From Serratia ficaria (GTDB lineage: Bacteria; Pseudomonadota; Gammaproteobacteria; Enterobacterales; Enterobacteriaceae), in the NCBI RefSeq assembly GCF_900187015.1, contig NZ_LT906479.1, forward strand, positions 2,108,001-2,172,000: 64,000 nt of DNA, written 5' to 3'. Shown piece after piece: positions 42,958 to 51,387 of this stretch. Position numbers and translations under genes: made by a program. How positions within the stretch are numbered: the stretch's first letter is position 1; each line of letters begins with the position of its first letter. The notes beneath the pieces were generated by a model, which saw only the letters and a list, made by a program, of their open reading frames with translations, ran no database searches and was not told the DNA's origin.

Positions 42958-44313
42958 CTACACTCCAGGCGCAGGCGTTGCCCGGAACGCATTTACCGTT
43001 CTGTCCATAACAACCTGCGTCTCAGTTCCCGAATCCAGGACTGTATTTTGCTGTGCGGCTTTCTCCACCTGTACGGCAGTCACATCGAGCGGTTCAAGGG
43101 CTTCGACCGTCAGCAACGCGCCCACCTGCGCATCAAAGCACGAGTGCGTTGCCGGGGATTTTTCCGCTGAAGTTTCTGTGGTGGCAACGATGTGATTGCT
43201 GGTGATAAAATTACCTTTCCCTGCCACAACGCGGATAATCACAGGCTTAATGCCGGATGGTTTAAGATATTGAGTGTCGATATTTTCCGAAATATGGTTA
43301 GAGATAACGGAGTTATTATCACCGCTAAGATAGAGCAGGCCGTATGAGTCATCTAATCCATTATCATATCCCTGCATGGGGGGCCAGGGCTCATGCTCGC
43401 GCAAGAAGTGGTTGGCTGAAACCAGGTTTTCCGAACAGTTATTCTCAAGCACCAGCATACCCGGATAAAACGAGTGGAGCCTGTTGCCGGTAATCGTTGA
43501 GCGCATCACCCCGGAAAAATGGACGCTGCTGGAACCGCGCGGGAAGACATTGTTTGCTGCAATGAGCAGACCACCAAAGTTCTGTGCATAAATTGAGTAG
43601 CCGTTATAACCGGCGCCTATCAAATTATCGGTGATTTTGGATGCCTGCCCGGCACCACGCAGTTCAATGCAGTTGCCGCACTCGGCGATAAAATTATCGT
43701 GGACAGAAAGCGCGTCCGCATTGTAGATAGTCACCCCATGCTCAAGATAGACTATCCCCATGCCAGTAATGCGAAATGAGTCCTGAGCGCTGGCGATATA
43801 GATACCCGTTTTGCCGTTAACGTAGCTGTTTTCCGGCTCGTTATGGCCCGGGTTATCGTTCACAAAGTGCAAACCGTCGATGCAGAAATCAGCGAACTCA
43901 ACCGAACTGATACGTGGTTCGCCGTCCCGCCTAACGTAAAATGCGGCGCCTTTATACTCTTCATCACCGGACTGAGGAACAAGATCGACCAGGATGCGGC
44001 TACCGCCCGGCCACACTTCATGCCAGTTTTTCCAGTCGCTTTGGGGAGTATTGAAGCGGATGCTCGAAGAGGTAAACCCGTGGCCGGACCCCATAATTTT
44101 AAGATAGCTGATATCAATCACTACCTGGGTGGTTAAGTGGTAGTCGCCCGGTGGAATGTAAATAACCGCACCTGGCTTTCCAGCATCATTAATGTCTGTT
44201 TGCGTCTGCCGGTTTTTAATATCCGCAATAATGCTGTTAATTACCATGCCGATATCCTGATGCGGATTGCCAACACCCCATTCGGTTACGTCGTAATAAT
44301 TTTTACTGGCCAT
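42958..44313 (-). CDS. GH91 family enzyme (inulin fructotransferase/difructose anhydride III hydrolase type), no signal peptide
   Basis: A 451-residue right-handed parallel beta-helix enzyme. Family segments known from inulin fructotransferases are clear: YDVTEWGVGNPHQDIGMVIN, ITGMGIVYLEH, FIAECGNCIELRGAGQA, NVFPRG and GYDNGLDDSYGLLYLSGDNN. Asp206 and Glu217, 11 residues apart, fit the catalytic pair described for the family. The N-terminus (MASKNYYDVTEW) has no signal peptide, so it acts in the cytoplasm. With a symporter gene upstream this favours hydrolysis of an imported difructose anhydride over extracellular inulin conversion. GAGGAG precedes the ATG. Confidence 0.82.
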   Translation of the reverse strand: MASKNYYDVTEWGVGNPHQDIGMVINSIIADIKNRQTQTDINDAGKPGAVIYIPPGDYHLTTQVVIDISYLKIMGSGHGFTSSSIRFNTPQSDWKNWHEVWPGGSRILVDLVPQSGDEEYKGAAFYVRRDGEPRISSVEFADFCIDGLHFVNDNPGHNEPENSYVNGKTGIYIASAQDSFRITGMGIVYLEHGVTIYNADALSVHDNFIAECGNCIELRGAGQASKITDNLIGAGYNGYSIYAQNFGGLLIAANNVFPRGSSSVHFSGVMRSTITGNRLHSFYPGMLVLENNCSENLVSANHFLREHEPWPPMQGYDNGLDDSYGLLYLSGDNNSVISNHISENIDTQYLKPSGIKPVIIRVVAGKGNFITSNHIVATTETSAEKSPATHSCFDAQVGALLTVEALEPLDVTAVQVEKAAQQNTVLDSGTETQVVMDRTVNAFRATPAPGV

Positions 44314-44389
44314 TAATAACTACTCCTCTACAATATACAGTCGAGCAGAGACCGGCCGATATCGGCCACACCTCGTTTATATGCATTAA

Positions 44390-45817
44390 TTAATGTGTAG
44401 GCTGGATAGCAGGAACCTCGTTATGCGACGGTGACTCTGATTTGCCACTTTCCAGTTCACGTTTCGCGAGATCGACCTTGATCTTTTCCAGGAAATGATT
44501 ATTGAGCTTGAAATAGCGTGCCATAAATGCGCTGATGAAATAGCTCACCATTGGCATCAACGAAAACATGATAATAATTCCCTGAATCGTCTGCGGGTTT
44601 TGCCCGGGCTTATTGGCGATATAGCCGGTATACGACAGGATCCAGGCGACAATGGCCCCGGCTACCGCAAGACCCATTTTCAGCATAAACAAATTGCCAG
44701 CGAAGGAGATGCCGGTCAGACGTTTGCCAAATTTCCAGTCGCCATAGTCATCAACGTCGGACATCATGGCCCACAGGATTGGACCGGACTGAACCAAATG
44801 CAGTATGTTGATGGCGATAAACAGCGTCAACAAGGGGGTCAGTGATGTCGGGTCGACAAACCACAGCGCGAAAGACAGGATACCCAAAATAACGTTGATA
44901 ACGCGAAATAGCTTAACTTTATCGAAGCGATCGGTGAGCGGCTTTGCAATAACGCTGCCCAACATGTTGCAGGCGACACCAAGCGCCATAAAAAAGGTAA
45001 TGAACCCGACGGAGGCGTGCATCACGTAAGTGGCGTAATAGATGGTGACCGCGCCGCGAATAAATGCCGGAAAGACGTTAAGGAACGTAATAGAGATCAT
45101 CAGCAGCCACTGGTCGTTTTTGGCGATATCTTTCAAATCCCGCATTAATGAATCATTGGCCTTAACCGACACAACGCGCTCCTTAATGCTGGAAAAGCAG
45201 AACAGGAACATCAGGGTGGCGGCGCCACCCATAATTATCATCGTCATCTGAAAGCCGGAAGCCCGGTTGCCGTTACCCAACCAGTCGGTCAGGGGAAGAA
45301 TGCTGGAGGAGATGATAAGGGTTGCCAGGCCGTTAAGGAAAAAACGCCATGACAGACAGCTCATGCGCTCTTTCTGATTTAACGTAATAACTCCCGCTAC
45401 CGAACAGTAGGGAATATTTATCGCTGTATAAATGAGCGACATAATCAGGTAGGTAACCCAGGCATAAATGATTTTCCCGCTCATGCTCAGGTCTGGCGTA
45501 GTGAACATCGCTATTGCGCCCAGACCAAAGGGCAGAGCCATCCACAGCAGCCACGGGCGGAATTTACCCCAGCGACTTTTGGTGCGGTCGCAAACCGCGC
45601 CCATCACCGGATCGCTGAAAGCGTCAAAAATACGGATGACCAAAAATAATGTCCCGACGATGCCGGGTTCCAGACCGTAAACATCGGTGTAAAACCAGGT
45701 CAGATACAGCGCCAGAACGCTCCATATCATACAGGAGCCGGCATCGCCCATGCCGTAGCCAATTTTCTCTTTAAGGCTCAGCTTTTCGTAGGCGCCATGT
45801 TTTCCATTTGCAGACAT
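44390..45817 (-). CDS. GPH-family (MelB-like) sugar:cation symporter
   Basis: A 475-residue transporter starting MSANGKHGAYEKLS at 45817, with AAGGTG upstream. It has 12 hydrophobic helices and the MelB-type cation site: KIGYGMGDAGSCMIWSVLALYL, FDAFSDPVMGAVCDRTKSRWGKFRPWLL. The family imports glycosides, pentosides or oligosaccharides with Na+ or H+. It is 76 bases upstream of the GH91 gene, probably one transcript. The likely cargo is a difructose anhydride, as inferred from the neighbour. Confidence 0.88.
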   Translation of the reverse strand: MSANGKHGAYEKLSLKEKIGYGMGDAGSCMIWSVLALYLTWFYTDVYGLEPGIVGTLFLVIRIFDAFSDPVMGAVCDRTKSRWGKFRPWLLWMALPFGLGAIAMFTTPDLSMSGKIIYAWVTYLIMSLIYTAINIPYCSVAGVITLNQKERMSCLSWRFFLNGLATLIISSSILPLTDWLGNGNRASGFQMTMIIMGGAATLMFLFCFSSIKERVVSVKANDSLMRDLKDIAKNDQWLLMISITFLNVFPAFIRGAVTIYYATYVMHASVGFITFFMALGVACNMLGSVIAKPLTDRFDKVKLFRVINVILGILSFALWFVDPTSLTPLLTLFIAINILHLVQSGPILWAMMSDVDDYGDWKFGKRLTGISFAGNLFMLKMGLAVAGAIVAWILSYTGYIANKPGQNPQTIQGIIIMFSLMPMVSYFISAFMARYFKLNNHFLEKIKVDLAKRELESGKSESPSHNEVPAIQPTH

Positions 45818-46640
45818 AAACACACCTTAATTACGCAAACATGTGTACTCAGCATGGGCCGTTATGACCGATGCTAACGGAGATAAGATGCCGGAATATC
45901 TATCTAACAACGCCTGTAGCTACTCAGAACTTGCGGTACGGCGAAGCCATATGCGCCATTGTTTCTACGCGGTTTATCAATTTCACTATGATTTGTGCAG
46001 CCAGTATAAAATGACGCATAAAATAAATTTGTAGCCCGTGTCACATGTAGTTTTGTTACATGAAACCACGGCTCCCGCTCCCAATTTTGTCTGAAACGGC
46101 GTGAGTATTGATTAACCATTGCAAATCAAGTTTGACCTTATAATTAATAGATTAGGATATCGCTTGATAAGGTATGGTTTTTAATTATCCAGACAGATAG
46201 CCAGAAGCGGCGAAATAATGTTGAACATGGCAATTGGGACAGGATTGCATTAATCCCCGCAGATTTGTGGTTCTCTGCTGCGCTTCATGCTTTCAGTCTT
46301 ACCGTCAGATATGGATTGTTCATGGGGATGCCATTGAACACGCACAGAGGATCAATCAGAAGGTTGGCGTGGTGGTGGGATCCCGATCTGGGGGATTGTT
46401 GACCAGTTCCGCATACCGTTCAATGGCCAGATATACAGTGTCAGCAAACTGCTGACGTCCGCTGCCATATGTGATCCAGCCGCTTCTGTCGGCGCGGAGT
46501 CGCCAGCAGAGGGCGTTTTTGTCCGAACGGCGCTCGCACGGACAGGCCATTCTTGCCGGCGAGTAGGGATCGCGGACTATCGTCCTGCTAGCCTGAAGGA
46601 TGACAAGTCCCCCGCAGCCAGCGCGGGTCATCTGCCAAAA
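45818..46640. other. Long spacer upstream of the symporter and after the DMT gene
   Basis: About 820 bp. It holds the operator at 46044-46062 and the symporter promoter. The AT-rich stretch 46130-46200 shows no gene. The minus-strand frame 46356-46631 (91 codons, ending RADRSGWITYGSGRQQFADT and VYLAIERYAELVNN) has protein-like composition but no match I recognise; it may be the end of a lost gene. Confidence 0.4.
46044..46062. promoter_or_regulatory. LacI-type operator copy 2 (symporter side)
   Basis: CATGTAGTTTTGTTACATG: the reverse complement (CATGTAACAAAACTACATG) differs by one base from the site at 41679-41697. The ends CATGTA/TACATG are inverted. It is 227 bases upstream of the symporter start codon. 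Confidence 0.65.
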
Positions 46641-47561
46641 TCATGACGAGGCGCGCGCAATATGCGCCCGCCGCCGCCGCTGGTCGCACCACAGGGTGAA
46701 GATCCCCGCCAGCGCCACCATCCCCGCACCGATCAGCGTTGACGAACCGGGCAGGCTGTTTAAGAACAGGTAGCCAATCGCCATCGACCAGACCAGCGTG
46801 GTGTAATCAAACGGCGCCAGCAGCGAGGCGTCGGCAAAGCGCAGGCTTAGCGTGACCAGAATCTGCGCCATACCGCCGAAAAAACCGCAGCCCACCAGCA
46901 ACAGAAGCTGCCCCGGCGTTGGCCGTGCCCAGCCGAACAGGCTGGTTGCCAGACCAATCAGGCTGGTCATCAGCGAGAAGTAAAAGACGATGGCGCCGGG
47001 TTTTTCGATGCCGTTGAGAAAACGGATCTGAATGTTGGAGGTGGCGGTGCAGAGCGCGGCCAGCAGAGCGAAGACGACCCCGAGGGCCATTCCGGACGGC
47101 GGCTGGCCGCCGGCGAACAGGGAGCCGCTGGCGGTCAAGCTGGCGGAGAGCATAAACAGGATGCCGGAAAAACCGACAAGCACCCCCAGCCAGCGGGAAA
47201 AATGCACCCGCTCTTTCAGCAGTAAGGCCGCCATGATGACGGTGAATAGCGGCGCGGCATAGCTCAGGGCGGTGGCATCGGCGAGGGAAATCGACACCAG
47301 CGCCAGATAGTTGAAGTACATCCCGCCGGTACCGGAAAAGCCGCGAATCAAATGGCCGAAAATATTTTTTGTCTTAATGCTGGCCAGCACGTTGCCCTGA
47401 ATTTTTAACCAGATGAGCAGGGGGAACATGGCGATAAAGGAGCGGAAGAAAATCACTTCGCCGGTCGGAATCGCCCCCTGTAGCCCTTTGACGCAGGCCA
47501 GCATTAAGGTCGCGCACAGGGTGGAGAGTATTTTTAGATAAATCCCAGGTCGGGCGTTCAT
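46641..47561 (-). CDS. EamA/DMT-family membrane exporter
   Basis: A 306-residue transporter with ten hydrophobic segments in two EamA repeats. The first repeat includes GEVIFFRSFIAMFPLLIW and SYAAPLFTVIMAALLLKERVHF; the second includes SLRFADASLLAPFDYTTLVWSM. The group includes drug/metabolite and amino-acid exporters. AAGGTAG lies before the ATG. It is divergent from the pyroglutamate-like operon (298 bp between starts), which may or may not be related. Confidence 0.85.
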   Translation of the reverse strand: MNARPGIYLKILSTLCATLMLACVKGLQGAIPTGEVIFFRSFIAMFPLLIWLKIQGNVLASIKTKNIFGHLIRGFSGTGGMYFNYLALVSISLADATALSYAAPLFTVIMAALLLKERVHFSRWLGVLVGFSGILFMLSASLTASGSLFAGGQPPSGMALGVVFALLAALCTATSNIQIRFLNGIEKPGAIVFYFSLMTSLIGLATSLFGWARPTPGQLLLLVGCGFFGGMAQILVTLSLRFADASLLAPFDYTTLVWSMAIGYLFLNSLPGSSTLIGAGMVALAGIFTLWCDQRRRRAHIARASS

Positions 47562-47858
47562 GTGACTACCTTCGGTTAACGGTCGCGGTGGGGCGCGGCG
47601 TGGATGTCGCGCTTGGCGTTACAGTAGAGGGTGCGCAGGGTGGGTAGATAAGATAATTTCGTTCTGTCAGGATAATTTTTGCTTATTTCTCCCCGCCGGC
47701 GCGGTCATATAAATCACCTATCTCCCGACAGCGTTTCCCTCTTACCCGCCGCGCAAACAATGCCGATATAGTCGCGACAAGTGGTTAGCCATACTGGCGA
47801 AACGGGGAACCCCTTACCGGACGTCGGTACTCTTTTATCCAGACCGAGGGAAACAATA

Positions 47859-48698
47859 ATGAAACTGAAGCGAAATGCGGGTTTAGCGCTGGCTCTGACG
47901 CTGGTGTCGGTGTCCGGCGCCGCGTGCGCCGACATGCTGGCGGATATTCATACGCGCGGTGAGCTGAGGTGCGCGGTCTATTCCGATGTGCCGCCGTTTT
48001 CTGCGCCGGATCCGCAAACCCGTCAGTTGGTCGGGATGGACGTTGAGCTCTGCCATGCGCTGGCGAAACAGATGGGGGTCAAGGCGCAGCTGGTTCCCAC
48101 CTCCGTTGAAGCGCGTATCGCGGTCATCGCCACCGGGCGAGCCGACGTGCTGATCGCCAACCTTGCCTATACCAAAACGCGCGGCCGCCAGATCCAGTTC
48201 AGTGACCCTTACTACGTCGCCAAAGAGATGCTGCTGGTCAAAGAGGCGAATGCCGATAAAACCCTCGCCGATTTCAAAGGCAAGCGCATCAGCGCTACCA
48301 AGGGCACCACCTCAGAACAATCCATCGTGCTGAAGGGCGGCAAGCCGGTTACCTTCCAGGACGCTGCTTCGGCCTTCCTTGCCCTTGAACAGAATAAAGC
48401 GCAGGGCTTCGTCACCAACACCATGACCGGTATCAAAATGATCGGCCAGGCGAAAAAGGACGGCATCAATCTGGCGATGATTAAAGAGCCGATGGCGCTT
48501 GAACCCATCGGCGTGGGGATGAAACAGGGCGAACCGCAGCTGCTGACCAGCGTCAATGAAAGCCTGAAGGCGATGGATGACGACGGGACGATAGACAAAA
48601 TCTGGAATACCTGGATTGGACCGAACACCGAATACAAAATGGCCCGCGAAGAACGGGTACAGCCGCTATCCAGCCTCACGTTTGAACCGCTGGAATAA
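47859..48698 (+). CDS. Amino-acid-type ABC substrate-binding protein
   Basis: A 279-residue exported protein from ATG 47859 (MKLKRNAGLALALTLVS), after GAGGG. The signal peptide ends near ACA-DML. The mature part has the polar amino-acid-binding pattern: RGELRCAVYSDVPPFSAPDP, VGMDVELCHALAKQMGV, GRADVLIANLAYTKTRGRQIQFSDPYY and KGKRISATKGTTSE. The cognate permeases and ATPase are encoded at 55323-57532, with the pxp-like genes between, so one locus covers uptake and breakdown. Confidence 0.88.
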   Translation: MKLKRNAGLALALTLVSVSGAACADMLADIHTRGELRCAVYSDVPPFSAPDPQTRQLVGMDVELCHALAKQMGVKAQLVPTSVEARIAVIATGRADVLIANLAYTKTRGRQIQFSDPYYVAKEMLLVKEANADKTLADFKGKRISATKGTTSEQSIVLKGGKPVTFQDAASAFLALEQNKAQGFVTNTMTGIKMIGQAKKDGINLAMIKEPMALEPIGVGMKQGEPQLLTSVNESLKAMDDDGTIDKIWNTWIGPNTEYKMAREERVQPLSSLTFEPLE

Positions 48699-48700
48699 GT

Positions 48701-49408
48701 ATGACGCCGACATCGAAAACCTTGTTACCCGAGCGCCGCATTGAGCTTCATGCCGGCGCCCCGGCGCGGATCTCCATGATGGGTAGCCGAGCCTGGCTTA
48801 TCGAAGCGCCCGGCGCCTTCGACCTTCCGGCGCAGCGGCGCATCTGGTCGCTGGCGCAAAGCCTGCAGCAGTGGCCGGAGGTGGAGTCCTTGATCCCCGG
48901 CGTGACCAATTTACTGGTGCTGCTACGCGATACGCCGGAGGAGCCGACGGGGGTGGAGCGCCGTCTGCGCGAGTGCTGGCTGGCGGCGCAGGCGCTCAAC
49001 GTCGAAGGACGGCAGATTGATATCCCGGTGTGCTACGGCGGGGAACACGCCACCGATCTGGAGGCGGTTTGTCGTCATACCGGGTTTTCCGCCCGGGAGG
49101 TCGTTCGTCGGCATTCGCAGGGCGTCTACACCGTGGTGGCGCTCGGCAGCGCGCCGGGGTTCGGCTATTTGCACGGCCTGGATCCGCGCCTGGCGACGCC
49201 GCGTAAAAAGGTGCCTTCGCTGAATATGCTCAAGGGGACGGTCACCATCGGCGGGCCGCAGGCCGGAGTCTCGGTGCTGACCGGGCCGAACGGCTGGAAC
49301 GCCATCGGCTACGCGGAAATTGAGGTATTCAACCCCCATGCCGCCATTCCTGCGCTGATGGCGCCAGGCGATATCATCCGTTTTCTGCCGGAGAGAGTCG
49401 AACTGTGA
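48701..49408 (+). CDS. pxpB: 5-oxoprolinase subunit B-like (PxpB/KipI family)
   Basis: A 235-residue protein of the KipI/PxpB family: RQIDIPVCYGGEHATDLEAVCRHTGFSAREVVRRH, then APGFGYLHGLDPRLATPRKKVP and TIGGPQAGVSVLTGPNGWNAIGY. PxpB and PxpC form the ATP-using part of the bacterial 5-oxoprolinase, which opens pyroglutamate to glutamate. It starts two bases after the binding-protein gene and overlaps pxpC by ATG(A). Confidence 0.85.
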   Translation: MTPTSKTLLPERRIELHAGAPARISMMGSRAWLIEAPGAFDLPAQRRIWSLAQSLQQWPEVESLIPGVTNLLVLLRDTPEEPTGVERRLRECWLAAQALNVEGRQIDIPVCYGGEHATDLEAVCRHTGFSAREVVRRHSQGVYTVVALGSAPGFGYLHGLDPRLATPRKKVPSLNMLKGTVTIGGPQAGVSVLTGPNGWNAIGYAEIEVFNPHAAIPALMAPGDIIRFLPERVEL

Positions 49409-50388
49409 TTGAGATTGAACAAAGCGCATCGCTAAATACGATCCAGGATTTAGGCCGCCCGGCGTGGCGCCACCTTGGCGTCTCGGTGAGCGGCGTGATG
49501 GACCCGCTGGCGCTGCGTGCCGGCAACACGCTGCTGGGAAACGAGGAAAACGCGGCGGCAATCGAAGTGCAGATGTTTCCCTTCCGCGTGCGTTTCCTGG
49601 CGGATACCTGGATCGCGCTCACCGGCGCCGACTGCCGGGCCAGGCTTGACGGCGCAGAGCTACCGGCCTGGTGGGGCTGCGCGGTACGTAAAGGCCAGAT
49701 GCTGGAACTACGCTTTCCCCGCCGCGGCGCGCGCGGCTATTTGTGTGTGGCCGGCGGTATTGATGTTCCGCTGGTGCTGGGCTCGCGCAGTACCGCTCTG
49801 CGTGGTGGCTTCGGCGGACTCGAGGGCCGGCCGCTGCAGCGCGGCGATGTGCTGTCGTGCGGTCCGAGGCTGGGGGCGCCGCTCCCGGCCTCGGGGATCG
49901 GCCTTGAGCCGCCGGAAGTGGCCTTGAGCGCCGTTTTTCCGCTCAACGCTCAGGGCGACGTTCAGATCCGCGCCATCCCCGCCGGCGAGTATCCGCTGTT
50001 TGCCGCCGATGCACCGCGCTTCTGGAGCCAGGCGTGGAAAATTTCGCAGCACAGCAACCGTACCGGCTATCGCCTGGCGGGGGAGCCGCTCCTGCCCGCC
50101 GAAACGGTTGAAATGCGCTCCTACGGCCTGATCCCGGGTATCGTGCAGGTTCCGCCGGCCGGCGAACCGATTATTCAACTGAGCGATGCCAACACTGCGG
50201 GAGGTTATCCCAAAATTGCCTGCGTGATTGAAGAAGACCTCTGGCGCCTGGGCCAACTGCAGGCGGGTCAGTCAATTCAACTGGTACAGGGCGATACGCG
50301 TACCGCCATCGCGGTGCGTCAGGAGATTGAAGGCTGGCTGCTGCGCCTGCGCGCCAGCGTAGCGCCGCTGACCAGGGTTGTCGGTTGA
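49405..50388 (+). CDS. pxpC: 5-oxoprolinase subunit C-like (PxpC/KipA, biotin-dependent carboxyltransferase domain)
   Basis: A 327-residue protein of the KipA/AHS2 family. SLNTIQDLGRPAWRHLGVSVSGVMDPLALRAGNTLLGNEENAAAIE and later NRTGYRLAGEPL, RSYGLIPGIVQVPPAGEPIIQLSDANTAGGYPKIACV are characteristic. It pairs with PxpB in lactam opening. Its end overlaps the extended start of the pxpA frame, but the real pxpA start is at 50402. Confidence 0.85.
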   Translation: MIEIEQSASLNTIQDLGRPAWRHLGVSVSGVMDPLALRAGNTLLGNEENAAAIEVQMFPFRVRFLADTWIALTGADCRARLDGAELPAWWGCAVRKGQMLELRFPRRGARGYLCVAGGIDVPLVLGSRSTALRGGFGGLEGRPLQRGDVLSCGPRLGAPLPASGIGLEPPEVALSAVFPLNAQGDVQIRAIPAGEYPLFAADAPRFWSQAWKISQHSNRTGYRLAGEPLLPAETVEMRSYGLIPGIVQVPPAGEPIIQLSDANTAGGYPKIACVIEEDLWRLGQLQAGQSIQLVQGDTRTAIAVRQEIEGWLLRLRASVAPLTRVVG

Positions 50389-50401
50389 TAAGGAACTCCG
50401 T

Positions 50402-51172
50402 ATGAAAATTGATGTGAACTCCGATATGGGAGAAGGTTTTGGCGTCTATCAGTTATGTGATGACTCGGCGCTAATGAATATTGTTTCCTCCGCCAACATT
50501 GCCTGCGGTTTTCACGCGGGGGATCCGGCGATTATGACCCGAATGGTGCGTCTGGCGCAGGCGCGCGGCGTAGGTATCGGTGCTCACCCCGGCCTGCCGG
50601 ACCGCCAGGGATTTGGGCGCAAAGAGATGTCGTTCTCCGCCGATGAAATCTGCCAACAGGTGGTTTATCAGCTTGGCGCGCTCTCCGCCATTGCCCGTGC
50701 CGAGGGCACCCGCGTCGCCCATCTGAGCTTTCACGCGGCGATGGGGAATATGATTAACCGCGACGATGCCCTGGCGCTGCGAGTCATGCAGGCCGTCTCC
50801 CGGATCGATTCGCAACTGATTATCTTCTGCCAGCCGGACACTACCATTGAACGGGCGGCGCAGGCCAGAGGGTTGCCGACGCTGACGCTGTTTCTCGCTG
50901 ACCGGGCCTACGACGATCGCGGGCAGCTGGTCCCGCGCGGTATCGCCGGTTCCCTGATCAAAGAGGAGACGGCGGTGCGCGCCAGAGTACGGCAGTTTCT
51001 GCAACAGGGTACGGTGACCACCTTTAGCGGCAATACGCTGCCGGTACGTGCGCGTTCTATCCTGGTTCATAGCGATACCCCGGGCTCGCTGACGCTGGCG
51101 ACGCTGGTTCGCAGTGAGATTGAATCCTGCGGCGCGATGGTAGCGCCGGCGGCGGAGGTGCTGGCGCAGTAA
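50402..51172 (+). CDS. pxpA: 5-oxoprolinase subunit A-like (PxpA/YcsF, LamB family)
   Basis: A 256-residue LamB/YcsF protein, start 50402 (MKIDVNSDMGEGFG) after AAGGAA. SSANIACGFHAGDPAIM, GIGAHPGLPDRQGFGRKEM and FLADRAYDDRGQLVPRG are typical. The usual VKPHGALYN motif reads LSFHAAMGN here (108-116): the Lys, Gly and Leu-Tyr positions are changed. The enzyme could thus use a lactam other than 5-oxoproline. Confidence 0.82.
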   Translation: MKIDVNSDMGEGFGVYQLCDDSALMNIVSSANIACGFHAGDPAIMTRMVRLAQARGVGIGAHPGLPDRQGFGRKEMSFSADEICQQVVYQLGALSAIARAEGTRVAHLSFHAAMGNMINRDDALALRVMQAVSRIDSQLIIFCQPDTTIERAAQARGLPTLTLFLADRAYDDRGQLVPRGIAGSLIKEETAVRARVRQFLQQGTVTTFSGNTLPVRARSILVHSDTPGSLTLATLVRSEIESCGAMVAPAAEVLAQ

Positions 51173-51387
51173 AGCCTTTTCCCGTGGTCAGGGGGGCAAA
51201 CCGCGCCCCTGACCACACTCTGCTCTGCCTATGCACACCTGGACTTCCATTCTGCTAAAGCCCATTTTCCATCCCGTCAGGCACGAGCCCATCCCGCAGC
51301 CCCGCAGACGGGATAAAAAATGCCTGCCGGTCAGACGCCAAGCAGGCATTTCACTCTGCCCAGCGCGCAGAATCTGCACGCCGAAGC

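Noticed and set aside
42958..44313. Pectate lyase or phage tail-spike
   Set aside because: The beta-helix is shared, but the specific segments AECGNCIEL, NVFPRG and NGLDDSYG match GH91.
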